Source: Beggiatoa leptomitoformis
Lineage (GTDB): Bacteria; Pseudomonadota; Gammaproteobacteria; Beggiatoales; Beggiatoaceae
Assembly (NCBI RefSeq): GCF_001305575.3
Contig: NZ_CP012373.2
Span: 1,612,001 to 1,676,000 of the forward strand
Reading direction: 5' to 3'
Length of the DNA stretch: 64,000 nucleotides
Both the position numbers and the translations under genes were made by a program. Positions within the stretch are counted from its first letter, which is position 1. Every line of letters begins with the position of its first letter. Under the pieces are notes generated by a model. It was not told the origin of the DNA, did not search any database, and was given only the letters and a program-made list of their open reading frames with translations. Shown in pieces: positions 19,078-29,800 of this stretch.

Positions 19078-20508
19078 TTATTGTAAATGGATATTTTCGC
19101 CTCTTTTACTGTTTTCCTTTTCTTCTTCCTGATTTTTTAAATAGCGTAATGGGTCTATAGCATATTCACGTAGCAAGTTTTTAAAATCATCAGGTTCACA
19201 TCCTGCAATGTGTGCTGCATGAAGTGTGTCTCCTGCCACCATATTCATCACGCGTTGCAAATAGTTTTTATCAAATTCTTTACGGGCTTGAGTAAGGGTT
19301 TGAAATTTAGTTTCACTGTCACGTAAGGCTTGTTTTACCAGCGAAAGGGGGATAATGGGGGATGCGCAGAGAACACTACATTGTTCAACCACGTTCTGTA
19401 GTTGGCGAACATTACCCGGCCATGATAGGTCGATAATATATTCCATTGCTTCAGGGGAAAAACGTGGCACTTGTTCAACGGCTTCACGCTGGGCTTGTTT
19501 GGTCAGGAAATAGTCGATTAGCAGGGAAATATCTTCGCGTCGTTGCGATAAAGGCGGTAAATAGAGCGGAATGACATTTAAGCGGTAAAATAAATCTTCA
19601 CGGAATTCGCCTCGTCTTACAGAGGCTTCTAAATCGTGGTGAGTTGCGGAAATAATTCGTACATCAACCGTAACACTGTTGACAGCTCCCACGGATTTAA
19701 CTTGTCCATCTTGTAGCGTACGTAATAACTTTACTTGTAAATTAGCAGGCATATCACCGATTTCATCTAAAAATAAAGTACCGCCATTTGCCGCTTGAAA
19801 CAGTCCTAAGTTTTTACGTACTGCGCCTGTAAATGCACCTTTTTCATGTCCAAAGAGTTCGGATTCTAAGAGCTGTTCGGACAAGGCACCACAATTAATC
19901 GCTAAAAATACTTGGTCTTTACGAGGGCTTGCGCGGTGAATTGCACGGGCGAGCAGTTCTTTACCCGTACCAGTTGCTCCACCAATAAAAACATTGCTTC
20001 GGGTTTTTGCCACTCGATGCGCTTGCTTAAGCATATTGGACATAATGGCACTGCGGTGAATAATTTCTGGGGCAAATTCTGACGCTTCTTCTCTGTTTGC
20101 AGTGCCTACATGGGTTAATGCAGCTTGTACACAGCGGAAAAGGTCTTCAGGGTCCACAGGTTTAGTTAAAAACTCGAAAACACCTTGATGCGTTGCACGG
20201 ACAGCATCAGAAATTTGCGCGCTACCACTTAACATGATAACGGGTAATATGGTGTTATAATCTTGAATTTGTTTTAATAAAGCAATGCCGTCCATGCCAT
20301 CCATGCGTAAATCGGTGACGACTAAATGGGGACGGAAAAGGGGGAGTTCTAACACGGCTTTTTCACCACTTTCAACGGTGGCAACTTCATAACCTGCATC
20401 TTCTAGCCAAGCGGACATGAGGGTTAAAATGAAAGCGTCGTCATCAACTAATAAAATACGCAGTGGACGAGCTTCTTCTTCTGCAAGTGGAGTGGGGTTA
20501 TCTGACAT
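19078..20508 (-). CDS. glrR: Sigma-54-dependent response regulator, GlrR/QseF-like
   Basis: A 476-residue protein: receiver domain (about 14-130; phospho-acceptor in VVTDLRMDGMDG, FLTKPVD with the conserved Lys), AAA+ domain (about 150-380) with Walker A GATGTGKE and the sigma-54 contact motif ESELFGHEKGAFTGA, Walker B GGTLFLDEIGDMP, and a short C-terminal DNA-binding region (FDKNYLQRVMNMVAGDTLHA) of the GlrR type rather than a standard Fis helix-turn-helix. It activates RNA polymerase with sigma-54 after phosphorylation. No histidine kinase is adjacent, so the partner GlrK/QseE-like kinase must be elsewhere. The GAFTGA loop is intact. Confidence 0.88.
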   Translation of the reverse strand: MSDNPTPLAEEEARPLRILLVDDDAFILTLMSAWLEDAGYEVATVESGEKAVLELPLFRPHLVVTDLRMDGMDGIALLKQIQDYNTILPVIMLSGSAQISDAVRATHQGVFEFLTKPVDPEDLFRCVQAALTHVGTANREEASEFAPEIIHRSAIMSNMLKQAHRVAKTRSNVFIGGATGTGKELLARAIHRASPRKDQVFLAINCGALSEQLLESELFGHEKGAFTGAVRKNLGLFQAANGGTLFLDEIGDMPANLQVKLLRTLQDGQVKSVGAVNSVTVDVRIISATHHDLEASVRRGEFREDLFYRLNVIPLYLPPLSQRREDISLLIDYFLTKQAQREAVEQVPRFSPEAMEYIIDLSWPGNVRQLQNVVEQCSVLCASPIIPLSLVKQALRDSETKFQTLTQARKEFDKNYLQRVMNMVAGDTLHAAHIAGCEPDDFKNLLREYAIDPLRYLKNQEEEKENSKRGENIHLQ

Positions 20509-20568
20509 GCTTAACGGATTCCTTAGCGTTCGTGCAATAATTATTCGGACTTATGATTTGCAGATAGT

Positions 20569-20590
20569 GAACTTTCTTTTTAGAAAGTTC
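20569..20590. promoter_or_regulatory. Inverted repeat upstream of the sigma-54 activator gene
   Basis: GAACTTTC and GAAAGTTC, perfect 8-bp arms separated by 6 nt, lie 60 bp upstream of the regulator start in a 290-bp spacer. It may be an operator or a transcript hairpin; nothing else is recognisable in this spacer. Confidence 0.4.
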
Positions 20591-20800
20591 AAAGGTTTGA
20601 GCAAATTGTTTAGTAAAAATTATCATGGTCTTATACTATTTTAAGATAGCTTTTTACTGTATGGATGTGTTGCTTTAGTCTTTATTCAAAGGTGTTATAG
20701 AATACGTAGAATTGGTAAGCATCCAAATGCTTTATTTTAGCGGTTTATTTGGATAATCAGCCAATCTATTCATGCCTATCGATATTACGTCAAATTTGAA

Positions 20801-22435
20801 TCAATCAATAATCGCTTCTAATGAGGTCGCAACGACTTGATTATGCCCGCGTCGCTTCGCTTCTTGTACTGATTTTTCAGCCGCTTGCAATATATCTCGT
20901 TCACTATTTCCATCCTCGCAGTGTAAGTGTCCGGGATAATAGGCAATACCAACACTGAGCGTGAGCGGTAGTGAGACACCGTTAATTTTAACATTGCTAT
21001 TGGCAATTTCTTCTACTAAATGTTCAAGCACTTGTTGTGCAGAAAGCATATCCGCATCGTTTAAGGCGATAACAAAGCGGTCGCCTTGATAGTGTCCTAA
21101 TAAATCGCCACGACGAAACCGTTGTCGTAAGAGTTTAGCAACTTGCTTGATTATATTATTACCCGTCCAATGACCATATTTTTGAATAATTTGTTTAAAA
21201 TTATCTATGTCTAGCATAGCAAGTGCAATAGGGCTGCCTGAACGTTCTGCATTGGCAATATTGGAGAGTAACCGATTGCGAAACATATCCGCGTTAAACA
21301 AATGGGTTAACCCATCATAGGCTAACAATGTTTCCAGACGGTGAGCATGTTGAATACGGGTCAAGAGATAGTTGACTAAATAATCAGGGTCAATAGAAAG
21401 CCGTAAACAGCCATCGCCATTAATAAGCAGAGAATGCAAATCGGCTTCAGGCATTTCTTCATCCGTTAGGAACACAATCGGTATGGTTAAATAAACTTCT
21501 TCTTGGCGAATCAGTGTAGCAAGATGTATCCCTTGTTCTATGTCATTATGCAGGTTAATCAATAGTAAATGTGGCTTAAATGTAATTAGCATATCTATCA
21601 TTTCGCTTGCGGTATTGGTGATTTGCAGATGTAAATAAGCCGCACGCAGAGCAAGATGATAGGGTTGTTGTGTATCTTCGGGTTCTTCAAGTAAAAGAAC
21701 ACGATAGTTGATGGAGTGGGCTATTGATAACTGCTCAAAGGTTGTTTGCACATTAATGGGTGTAATGGGTTTGGGCAAATAATGTATTGCACCCGCCGCA
21801 ATCGCATGGAGGCGACTGCTCACACTATCTTGATAAGAGATGAAAAAACAGGGTATTTTTGTTAAAAAATGGGTTTTAAGCAACGTGCCAATTTGCGCAA
21901 GCGATGCGGTTGTCAGTTCGTCCATTAAGATAACATCTGGTTTTATAAGGTGGATATGTTGAATTAACCCGTTCATATCTTGACACCAAATAATATGATA
22001 TCCCATATTTTCTATTTGTTTTACAAAGGTTTCATTCTCTATACTTTTATTATCTATGTACAGAATATGCTTAAGCGCGGGCGGGGAAATAAGTGATGTT
22101 GATGAGGGCAAAGAATCTGTATTCTGTTGTTCTGCATAAATTGTTAATAAATCACATAACCGTTTTAAACTTGAATATAAATCTGCTTTATCCTCAATAA
22201 TGTCTGCTTGTAAATGCTGTTCAACGGCATGTGCAATTGCACTAATGTCGGCAAAACCATAAACACTTGCCCCCATCAAACGCAATACAATCTGTTGCAA
22301 CTTTTCTACTGCCTCTCCTTGCCAACCTTGTTGCTCCGCTAATAGCATATTATTAATTAAATCAGTTCGTTTATCTGTTACTGAAAGTAAGAATAACTGT
22401 TGCAATTGGCTTTGTTGCACTGGAACATGAGACAT
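20801..22435 (-). CDS. Two-receiver GGDEF protein with degenerate catalytic motif
   Basis: I use the ATG at 22435, which follows a good RBS (AAGGTAG, 5 nt); the frame is open 28 codons further. The 544-residue product has an N-terminal helical region resembling a degenerate Hpt domain, a receiver-like domain with a possible acceptor Asp in VILMDEL and Lys in LPKPI, a second receiver-like domain in which that Asp position reads LLLINLH, and a GGDEF domain. The catalytic signature is QGDRF (450-454) instead of GG(D/E)EF, while the RxxD inhibitory-site motif (RRGD, 441-444) is intact. Diguanylate cyclase activity is therefore doubtful and a c-di-GMP sensing role is plausible. It resembles PleD in architecture. 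Confidence 0.85.
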   Translation of the reverse strand: MSHVPVQQSQLQQLFLLSVTDKRTDLINNMLLAEQQGWQGEAVEKLQQIVLRLMGASVYGFADISAIAHAVEQHLQADIIEDKADLYSSLKRLCDLLTIYAEQQNTDSLPSSTSLISPPALKHILYIDNKSIENETFVKQIENMGYHIIWCQDMNGLIQHIHLIKPDVILMDELTTASLAQIGTLLKTHFLTKIPCFFISYQDSVSSRLHAIAAGAIHYLPKPITPINVQTTFEQLSIAHSINYRVLLLEEPEDTQQPYHLALRAAYLHLQITNTASEMIDMLITFKPHLLLINLHNDIEQGIHLATLIRQEEVYLTIPIVFLTDEEMPEADLHSLLINGDGCLRLSIDPDYLVNYLLTRIQHAHRLETLLAYDGLTHLFNADMFRNRLLSNIANAERSGSPIALAMLDIDNFKQIIQKYGHWTGNNIIKQVAKLLRQRFRRGDLLGHYQGDRFVIALNDADMLSAQQVLEHLVEEIANSNVKINGVSLPLTLSVGIAYYPGHLHCEDGNSERDILQAAEKSVQEAKRRGHNQVVATSLEAIID

Positions 22436-22723
22436 AAATTCTACCTTGTGATGTTTCACCGTCAAACTGACGACGCGCTTTATATTGTTATTCTGGTCAT
22501 AATGGTAGTAAATAAGCAAAGAATGTTTTAAATATAGAATATTTATCTTTATTTATCACAAAACAGTTATCTGCATTTATATAAATTGCGCTCATATTGT
22601 TGCCCCCCGTTGTGCCAAACAAATCAGGACAAACACAATGGCTTATATCCCTATGGATAGCTTACTAATCTTAAGCTACACTTTCGCTATTAATCCTTAA
22701 GACCTATTTTTAGGAGCAATTTT

Positions 22724-25723
22724 ATGCGTTTTACTCGTACTTTACTATTTGGCGCACTCTCTCTTGTGGTGAGTATGCCAAGCCTAGCATGGCAAGTTAG
22801 CGTTGAAAAACAAGATGACCATTCACAAGTTACCGTTAGCAATACCGAAAAATTCAAAAATAAAACGGTTTATCTAACATGGGTGGATGTAGATACGACA
22901 GCCACAGACATGTTTTTATCTTGGACAGTGAGCGATGGTTGGAAAAAAGGACTCTTCCCTATTGCGGATACGCCTATGGATATTGAACCCTTTACAACCC
23001 AAGCCTTAACTGATTTAGATGCAATTTGTCCTGACAATCACCGCTGTTTTGTCGCCCTTGTTGCAACTAAACCCAATGCAAATCCATTAGATAATACCCA
23101 ATGGGATGCAACATCGATTCTCCCCCTTACAACACAAGCAGGCTATCTCCGCTTACCGGGGCAACGCTTTTTTTTATCACCCAATATCGCTATCGCTAAC
23201 ACGGATACTGCTGGCACAACCACCAGCCTGCCAGCCAGTGAAGGATTAGGCACAAGCAGCACGGAAAAACCTGATATTTTCAAAGTTATTGGAAAAAAAG
23301 TACTTTACGCCAATGCTCAAGCACACAAACTGCAACTGATAGACATCAGCGACCCAGCACAACCCCGTTTAACAGGTGAATTAGAACTGGCAGGAACACC
23401 GCGTGAAATCTATCTCTTTGATGATAAAATTGTCCTCTTACAAACGGTAACAACTGAAACAGGAAGAACACAAGTTCTTGTTGCCCAACAAAACAGCAGT
23501 GGCGGATTAGAAATAAACACCCGTTTGGAATTAGATGGTAGTTTTCTTAAATCGCGCCGTCGTAATGACACTATTTACGCAATCACACAAATACCCAAAA
23601 GTTTAACCAGTCTAACAACGTGTGCGGATTGTGGCAGTCCTGTGGGCTTACAACTGATGGCCTTGCGCTTTACAAATGGCACATTAGAAATCGTCAAACG
23701 CACAGAATTAGTGGGCAATTCTCCCAATGTGGCTATTTTCGCCGATCACTTAGTTGTAACCAATTTCAACTCCGACAATTGGCAAGAATCACTGATTCAA
23801 GTCTATGAATTAGATGATGCTGTCAACCCATTAAAAGCCTTGCCAGCCCTCACTATTGCAGGAAGAATTCCCTCAGAATTTCATGTTGATGTTACTAATC
23901 AACAGCTCCGTGTTGTTTTTGGTAGTCCATTTAACCTGAGCGAAGCAGGCAGTACATTGGCAATTTACGCATTACCCAGCCTACAACTGCTTGGTAAAAT
24001 TGATAAAATTGCACCTAATGAATCACTATTTGCAACCCGTTTCACCAGTGATCGCGCCTACATTGTCACCTATAAACAACAAGACCCTTTATGGGTTATA
24101 GATTTAAGTGACCCAAGTAATCCGAGTATTTTAGGAAAACTAGAAATTCCCGGTTGGTCAGAAAAACTTTTTTTCCATGACAACTTACTACTAAGTATTG
24201 GCATCCATGATGTACCTGAAATAGGGGAAACAAGTCAAGCTGTTAGACGTGCTGCATTAAGTCTATTTGATGTCAGCAACCCCACAAAACCACAACTGAT
24301 TAATCGCCTTGTTCCACTGGTTAACCAAGCCGCATGGAGCTATTCCCAAGCCTTACAAGACGAACAGGCATTATTGCTAAACTGGGATGGCGCACTGACT
24401 GCCTTACCAATTGAATCATGGGGTAATGCTGTAGGCAGTTACTTACAAATCGCCTCCCTAGCTAATAAACAACTCACTGATAAAGGTCTTGTTTCTAGCC
24501 CTGTACAACTATTACGCAGCACACCCATAGATACCGACAAATTAGTTGCTTTAGGCGACCAAGCCTTACTAACCATCCAATGGGGAACAGATAAACCCAA
24601 AGTATTAGGTGAGTTAGAATTAGCAACCAATATTCAATGGATAAAGGCAAGCACAGGACAGCTCTTTGCAGGTGGATATGGCAAGAATGGCTACAGCCGT
24701 TTCTACCAATTTTCCCCCACTGACCTGAACAAACCCACACAACGCTGGTCATTACCACACGGCTATAACAACATAAGCCTAGATGGAAAAACCGCCGTTT
24801 TCTTTAACTACAGCCCACTCACGGTGCAAACGGTCAACACAGAAAACAACGTGATTAGCCCCGCATGGACACTAGAACAAAACCTTGTTCAAGACGATAC
24901 CCCGTATTGGATAGAACGCAGCACACCATTCACCCAAGACGGTCGCTTCTACCTTGCAGAAAAACGTACCTATTCACCTGTTTCTCTTGCTGATACAACG
25001 ATAAAGCCTGACAATACAACAACTGAAGCGATGCAATGGCAATTACACACATGGCAACTTACCGGCGAAAAACCGACTGAAGCAACAACATTTTCCATTC
25101 CCGGTCGCCCGATTACTTTTGCAGGTACTCAACTGCTCATTACACAAGAATCCACAACCAACAATCGCCTATTACTCAACCAAGTTCGTTTATCGGCTGA
25201 CAGCGCGAAACTCATCAGCAGTCGAGAATTAGCTTGCGCCCCCTATTCACAAATCCTTGTAACGACAGAATCGTTATATATCAAATGCGAAACGCCATAC
25301 AATGCGGAAATTTATTATCCGATGACTACCACAATGGCAGACACCGCCAGCAGTGAAGGTAGTAGCACGCCCGTAACAGAAGAATCGCCCCCCCAAACAC
25401 AAATTTTAAAAGTCAGCTTACAAGCGAATTTTGCTGACGAAGGTTCATGGATATTTGAAGGCTATCAAAAACTGCAAGCCGCTTACGCTGACAAAGTGCT
25501 AATTGGCGACATATGGAACTATGCCTATACAGACATTATGTCAAGCAGCTCGATGCCATTTTATCAATCCGCCGTTTGCACCGTGTACCAACTCACCGCC
25601 AACAACAAACCCACAGCCCTAAAAGAAACCGAGTGCATTAGTGGTGATGCTGTTAGCATGACCAATAATAGCCTCTGGTTTGCAAAAGGGTTTGAAGGCT
25701 TGGTTGAAGTTAAATTAGACTAA
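22724..25723 (+). CDS. Large secreted beta-propeller protein
   Basis: A 999-residue protein with a signal peptide (cleavage after MPSLA, about residue 22). The body has repeated blades of the form LIDISDPAQPRLTGELELAG (about 200) and WVIDLSDPSNPSILGKLEIPG (about 460), the pattern of the secreted beta-propeller family PF09826 and LVIVD-type repeats. A CxxC (TTCADCGS) occurs near residue 305. Probably exported to the periplasm or beyond. Function is unknown; such proteins are usually binding scaffolds. A strong RBS (TAGGAG) precedes the ATG. It stands alone, with a hairpin after the stop. Confidence 0.8.
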   Translation: MRFTRTLLFGALSLVVSMPSLAWQVSVEKQDDHSQVTVSNTEKFKNKTVYLTWVDVDTTATDMFLSWTVSDGWKKGLFPIADTPMDIEPFTTQALTDLDAICPDNHRCFVALVATKPNANPLDNTQWDATSILPLTTQAGYLRLPGQRFFLSPNIAIANTDTAGTTTSLPASEGLGTSSTEKPDIFKVIGKKVLYANAQAHKLQLIDISDPAQPRLTGELELAGTPREIYLFDDKIVLLQTVTTETGRTQVLVAQQNSSGGLEINTRLELDGSFLKSRRRNDTIYAITQIPKSLTSLTTCADCGSPVGLQLMALRFTNGTLEIVKRTELVGNSPNVAIFADHLVVTNFNSDNWQESLIQVYELDDAVNPLKALPALTIAGRIPSEFHVDVTNQQLRVVFGSPFNLSEAGSTLAIYALPSLQLLGKIDKIAPNESLFATRFTSDRAYIVTYKQQDPLWVIDLSDPSNPSILGKLEIPGWSEKLFFHDNLLLSIGIHDVPEIGETSQAVRRAALSLFDVSNPTKPQLINRLVPLVNQAAWSYSQALQDEQALLLNWDGALTALPIESWGNAVGSYLQIASLANKQLTDKGLVSSPVQLLRSTPIDTDKLVALGDQALLTIQWGTDKPKVLGELELATNIQWIKASTGQLFAGGYGKNGYSRFYQFSPTDLNKPTQRWSLPHGYNNISLDGKTAVFFNYSPLTVQTVNTENNVISPAWTLEQNLVQDDTPYWIERSTPFTQDGRFYLAEKRTYSPVSLADTTIKPDNTTTEAMQWQLHTWQLTGEKPTEATTFSIPGRPITFAGTQLLITQESTTNNRLLLNQVRLSADSAKLISSRELACAPYSQILVTTESLYIKCETPYNAEIYYPMTTTMADTASSEGSSTPVTEESPPQTQILKVSLQANFADEGSWIFEGYQKLQAAYADKVLIGDIWNYAYTDIMSSSSMPFYQSAVCTVYQLTANNKPTALKETECISGDAVSMTNNSLWFAKGFEGLVEVKLD

Positions 25724-25760
25724 AAAAATATTATTCTTTCCCTAAAACAGCATTAAAATC

Positions 25761-25790
25761 CTGCCTCTAAATTCTATGATTTAGAGGCAG
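25761..25790 (+). terminator. Hairpin after the beta-propeller gene
   Basis: Perfect 12-bp stem CTGCCTCTAAAT / ATTTAGAGGCAG with a 6-nt loop, 38 bp after the stop. There is no long T-run, so efficiency is uncertain. Confidence 0.65.
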
Positions 25791-25822
25791 ATAGATTTAA
25801 AAAATATAAAATCGAGTTCCCC

Positions 25823-26143
25823 ATGCCCCCCACTAAATCCCCCACATATACCCGCATTTGGTCGGTTGTTCAACAAATTCCCATAGGAAAAATAGCTACC
25901 TACGGACAAATTGCCCGATTAGCAGGGTTTCCACGCCAAGCACGCCTAGTCGGCTATGCGTTACACCATCTCCCGCCACACAGTGAAATCCCTTGGTTTC
26001 GTGTTTTAAATGCACAAGGAAAAATCTCTTTTCCCCCCGAGAGCGATTTGTATTTATGGCAGAAACACTGTTTAGAGGCAGAAGGCATTATTTTTTGGCA
26101 AGAAAAAGTCAATTTACAACAATTTACTTGGCAAACCGAATAG
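25823..26143 (+). CDS. Alkyltransferase-like (ATL) protein, MGMT family
   Basis: A 106-residue protein with the DNA-binding half of O6-alkylguanine-DNA alkyltransferase: a GKIATYGQIARLAG helix-turn-helix, the Arg-finger region RLVGYALHH, and PWFRVLNAQGKIS where the repair enzyme has PCHRV. The methyl-accepting Cys is thus Trp, the hallmark of ATL proteins, which flag O6-alkylguanine for nucleotide excision repair rather than removing the alkyl group. The length fits the family (100-115). Convergent with the NUDIX gene. Confidence 0.9.
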   Translation: MPPTKSPTYTRIWSVVQQIPIGKIATYGQIARLAGFPRQARLVGYALHHLPPHSEIPWFRVLNAQGKISFPPESDLYLWQKHCLEAEGIIFWQEKVNLQQFTWQTE

Positions 26144-26211
26144 ACATGACACCCTGAGAATTAAGTATTTTTTACTGTTCAATCCTGATTAATATAACGC
26201 GCCCTTTAGCT

Positions 26212-26724
26212 TTATGATGATTTAGATAACTTACTCCAAATTATTCTAAAAATAGGCGTAAATGCCAGACTTTCCCGCTGTATCCATTCCGCCACAAACG
26301 CAGGTGTAAACCATCCCGCTTGAGCAATTTCTACACGGTCTGGCACAGGTATTTGTGTTGTAATACACTTATAAACAAAACAAAATTCATTAGTTGTTAT
26401 AGGGCTTGCATCCAACTTAAATAAAGCCTCTAACGGTTCTACAACCTGCAATTCCTCCCCTAACTCCCGTTGGGCCGCCTGCAAATAATCTTCCCCTGCA
26501 TCCACATGGCCAGCGGCTGAAGAATCCCAACAATTGGGAAAACTACTTTTTTGTGAACTGCGTTGCTGTAAATAAATATCACCTTGCAGATTAAACACTA
26601 AAATATGCACTGCCCGATGACATAACCCTAAACGATGCACATCCGTGCGTAACTGACAATCGATAACCTTGTCTTGTGCATCCACAACATCCAAATACTC
26701 AGGGGGAAGCGAGGGAGAAATCAT
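26212..26724 (-). CDS. NUDIX hydrolase (YfcD-like)
   Basis: A 170-residue NUDIX protein. The Nudix box is nearly canonical, GHVDAGEDYLQAAQRELGEE, starting near residue 65; the Gly after the second Glu pair is replaced. The N-terminal EYLDVVDAQDKVI and an HRAVHILVFN segment match the YfcD / isopentenyl-diphosphate-isomerase-like subgroup. Substrate is not predictable from sequence. It is divergent from the YhaN-like gene, the two sharing about 135 bp of upstream DNA. Confidence 0.88.
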   Translation of the reverse strand: MISPSLPPEYLDVVDAQDKVIDCQLRTDVHRLGLCHRAVHILVFNLQGDIYLQQRSSQKSSFPNCWDSSAAGHVDAGEDYLQAAQRELGEELQVVEPLEALFKLDASPITTNEFCFVYKCITTQIPVPDRVEIAQAGWFTPAFVAEWIQRESLAFTPIFRIIWSKLSKSS

Positions 26725-26858
26725 TATATTTTGACCTCATTTTGCTTTTTCTAAGCGAAAAACCTGCAAAATTATTGCTAATTTGTAAAAAGTATGCTGT
26801 ATTTTGCAATAGAACCCGTGCGAAAATCTATTTGCACTTACCAAATATCACGATAATC

Positions 26859-29800
26859 ATGAAACTTTTGCATCTTAATCTTGCTGCTTTTGGACGTTTT
26901 ACCAATAAATCCTTAGATTTCTCTGCGACAGATACAAATTTTCATGTCATCTATGGCACGAATGAGGCGGGTAAAAGTACCACACGTCGCGCCTTGACAC
27001 ATTGGCTATTTGGCATTCCTGAACGCACGGGCGATGCCTATCTACACGCCCCCGACCAATTGCGGATTGGCGGCAAGTTGCGGAATATGTCAGGAGAAGA
27101 ATTATTATTTTATCGGCGCAAAGGACGCAAAAATACCCTGCTCGACTGGCAGATGAACCCCTTAGCCGAAGACAGTTTATTGCCTTTTTTAAACGGCATG
27201 ACAGAAGCCCGTTTTACCGCCTTATTTTGTTTTGACCATGAATGTTTACGTCAAGGTGGAGAAGATTTACTACAGGGCGGTGGTGATGTTGGCGAAAGTT
27301 TATTTGAAGCAGGAACAGGCAGTTTAAAACTACGCGAATTACTAACCGAATTAGACCGTGAAGCTGACGAATTATTCAAAGCCCGTGCAAGCAAGCCCCG
27401 CTTGAACCAAACGATTAAAGCCTACAAAGAAGCCTGCTCACGCATGAAAGACTGCTCATTATCCGCAACCCGCTGGGCAGAACAAGCCAAATCCCTAGAC
27501 GAAGCCTATATTCAACATCAGCTTTTAAGTGAAAAGTTACGCGCCCTACGCGCCGAGCAACACCGCCTCACCCGCATCCAACGCACTCGCCCCTTATTAC
27601 ATCGTCATCAAGACGTGACTCAACAACTAGACCCGTTACGAGCGGTTATTACCCTCGCAGATGACGCAGCAACGCGACGGATTCAAGCCAACTTAACCCT
27701 CAATACCGCACTCGCCCAAGAAAAACAAGTGCGTCAAACCATTGCAGAATTACAAGCACAAGCGGAAAGCCTAATTATTCCCGACGCGCTACTCACACAT
27801 AAAGACACGATTTACAACTTACGTGAACGATTAGGAAGTCATCAAAAAGCCGCCCGCGATTTACCCGGTGTGCGCACTGAAATGCGCACAATAGAAGCAG
27901 AAGCACAAATGTTATTACGGCGGATTTACCCACAACTGACATTAAGCGATGTGCCAACCCTATTTATCAGCAATCCACAACGGGAACGCCTAAAACAACT
28001 CGCTGATGCTTACCCCGCCTTGCGTGAAAAACAGGCCAGTTTGCAAGACCGACTAGAAAAAATTCAACAACAGTTAATTCAACAAAAAAATGTATTAGAC
28101 GGTTTAGCCCTCCCCCCCGATTTAAGTGAATTAAAAGCGGCGTTAGGACGTGCGTTAAAACAAGGCGATTTAGAAGAAAGTTTAGCGAAAGAAGATAAAG
28201 AAGTACGTTTATTAACGGTTAAAGCCGATATTGGCTTGAAACAACTAGGATTATGGACAGGCAATTTAGCCCTATTAGAACAAGTTGCACTCCCCCCCAC
28301 AGAACGGGTCGAACAATTTGACCGCCGATTTAAAGAAGTAGAAAACGACCGGCAACGGGTAAAAGAAAAACTGCTAGAAACTCGGCAACGGGTCAGCTCT
28401 GCAACCCAAAAAATCAACGCATTACAATGGGCAGGTGAAATTCCAACCGAAGCCGATTTACACAAAGCTCGAGATGTACGCCAACAACGTTGGCAATCAT
28501 TAAAACACGCACAAGCCACTGCTGAGATGTATCACACCTTTGAGGATACAGTACAACAAGCCGATGATATTGCTGACCGTTTACGCCGCGAAGCGCACCG
28601 CGTTGCCGAACTCGCCGCCCTCATGGCAGAACAACAAAATGCCCAGCGCGAACAAGAACAACAAGCCAAAAAATGGCACGGATTAAATGACCAGCTTGCA
28701 GCTTTAACAACCGAATGGGAAACCGTGTGGCAAGCGTTAGGCATTAAACCATATTTACCCGCTGAAATGCGGAGCTGGTTAAATGATTGTCAGCAATTGC
28801 GCCAACAAGCTGAGTTACTGCGTGAACGTCGCCAACATTTAGAAGTAAAACAAGAGCTAATTGCCAATTTATGTCAATCCTTGACCCAAGCCTTAGTTAA
28901 ATTACCACAAAATAGCTTACCACTAAGCCGTTTAGCCGATTTAATCGAACAAGCGCAAGCCTGCATTGCCGAAATAACGGATTTACAACACCATCGTGAT
29001 GATTTAGAAAGACAAATTCGTAATCAAACCGCAGAACAACAACGCTTAGAATCCAGCCATTATCAAGCGACAGACGCACTAAAAACATGGCAAGCCGATT
29101 GGACAAAAGCCCTTTTGCCCTTGCAATTACCTTTCGACACCGCACCTGATACAGCCCGTAATGTGTTGGATAGTTTAGAACAAATATTAAATAAAATTGA
29201 TAAAATCAGCAGTTTACGCAGACGTATAGAACGTATGGATGAAGATGCGGATGTTTTCCGTCATGATGTCGAGCGCGTGGTACAGAACTTAACCCCTGAA
29301 TTATTTAATGAACCTGTAGAACAAAGCGTGCCGATGTTATCCAACCGTGTCAGCCAAGCAGAACGTGAACTCACTCGTTTTGAACAACTACAACAGCGAT
29401 TACACAGCGAAAATGAACGACTGCACAAAATTGTCGATTCTGTCCAAACCACACAAGCCCAATTGCAAGCCTTATTGACGCAGGCCCATTGCCACGATTT
29501 AAAATCCTTAGAAATTGCCGAACAAGCCTCAGCGAAAAAACAAATGTTACAACGGCAACTACACGAAGTAGAACAACAGCTTACAGAACAAGGAGAAGGC
29601 TTATCTTTATTAGATTTAGCGCGTGCCGCAGATGCAGTGGAAGTTGAACAACTGACAGAACAACTGGAAAATTGCACCGCTCAGATTCAAACCTTAGAAA
29701 AAGAACGTTCAGAATGGGACCAGAAAATTGGTGAATTGCGTTTATTACTAAAACAAATGGATGGCAACGCCGACGCAGCACGTGCGGCAGATGAGGCACA

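Noticed and set aside
24495-24758. Minus-strand ORF inside the beta-propeller gene
   Set aside because: Shadow frame of a long, well-supported secreted protein.
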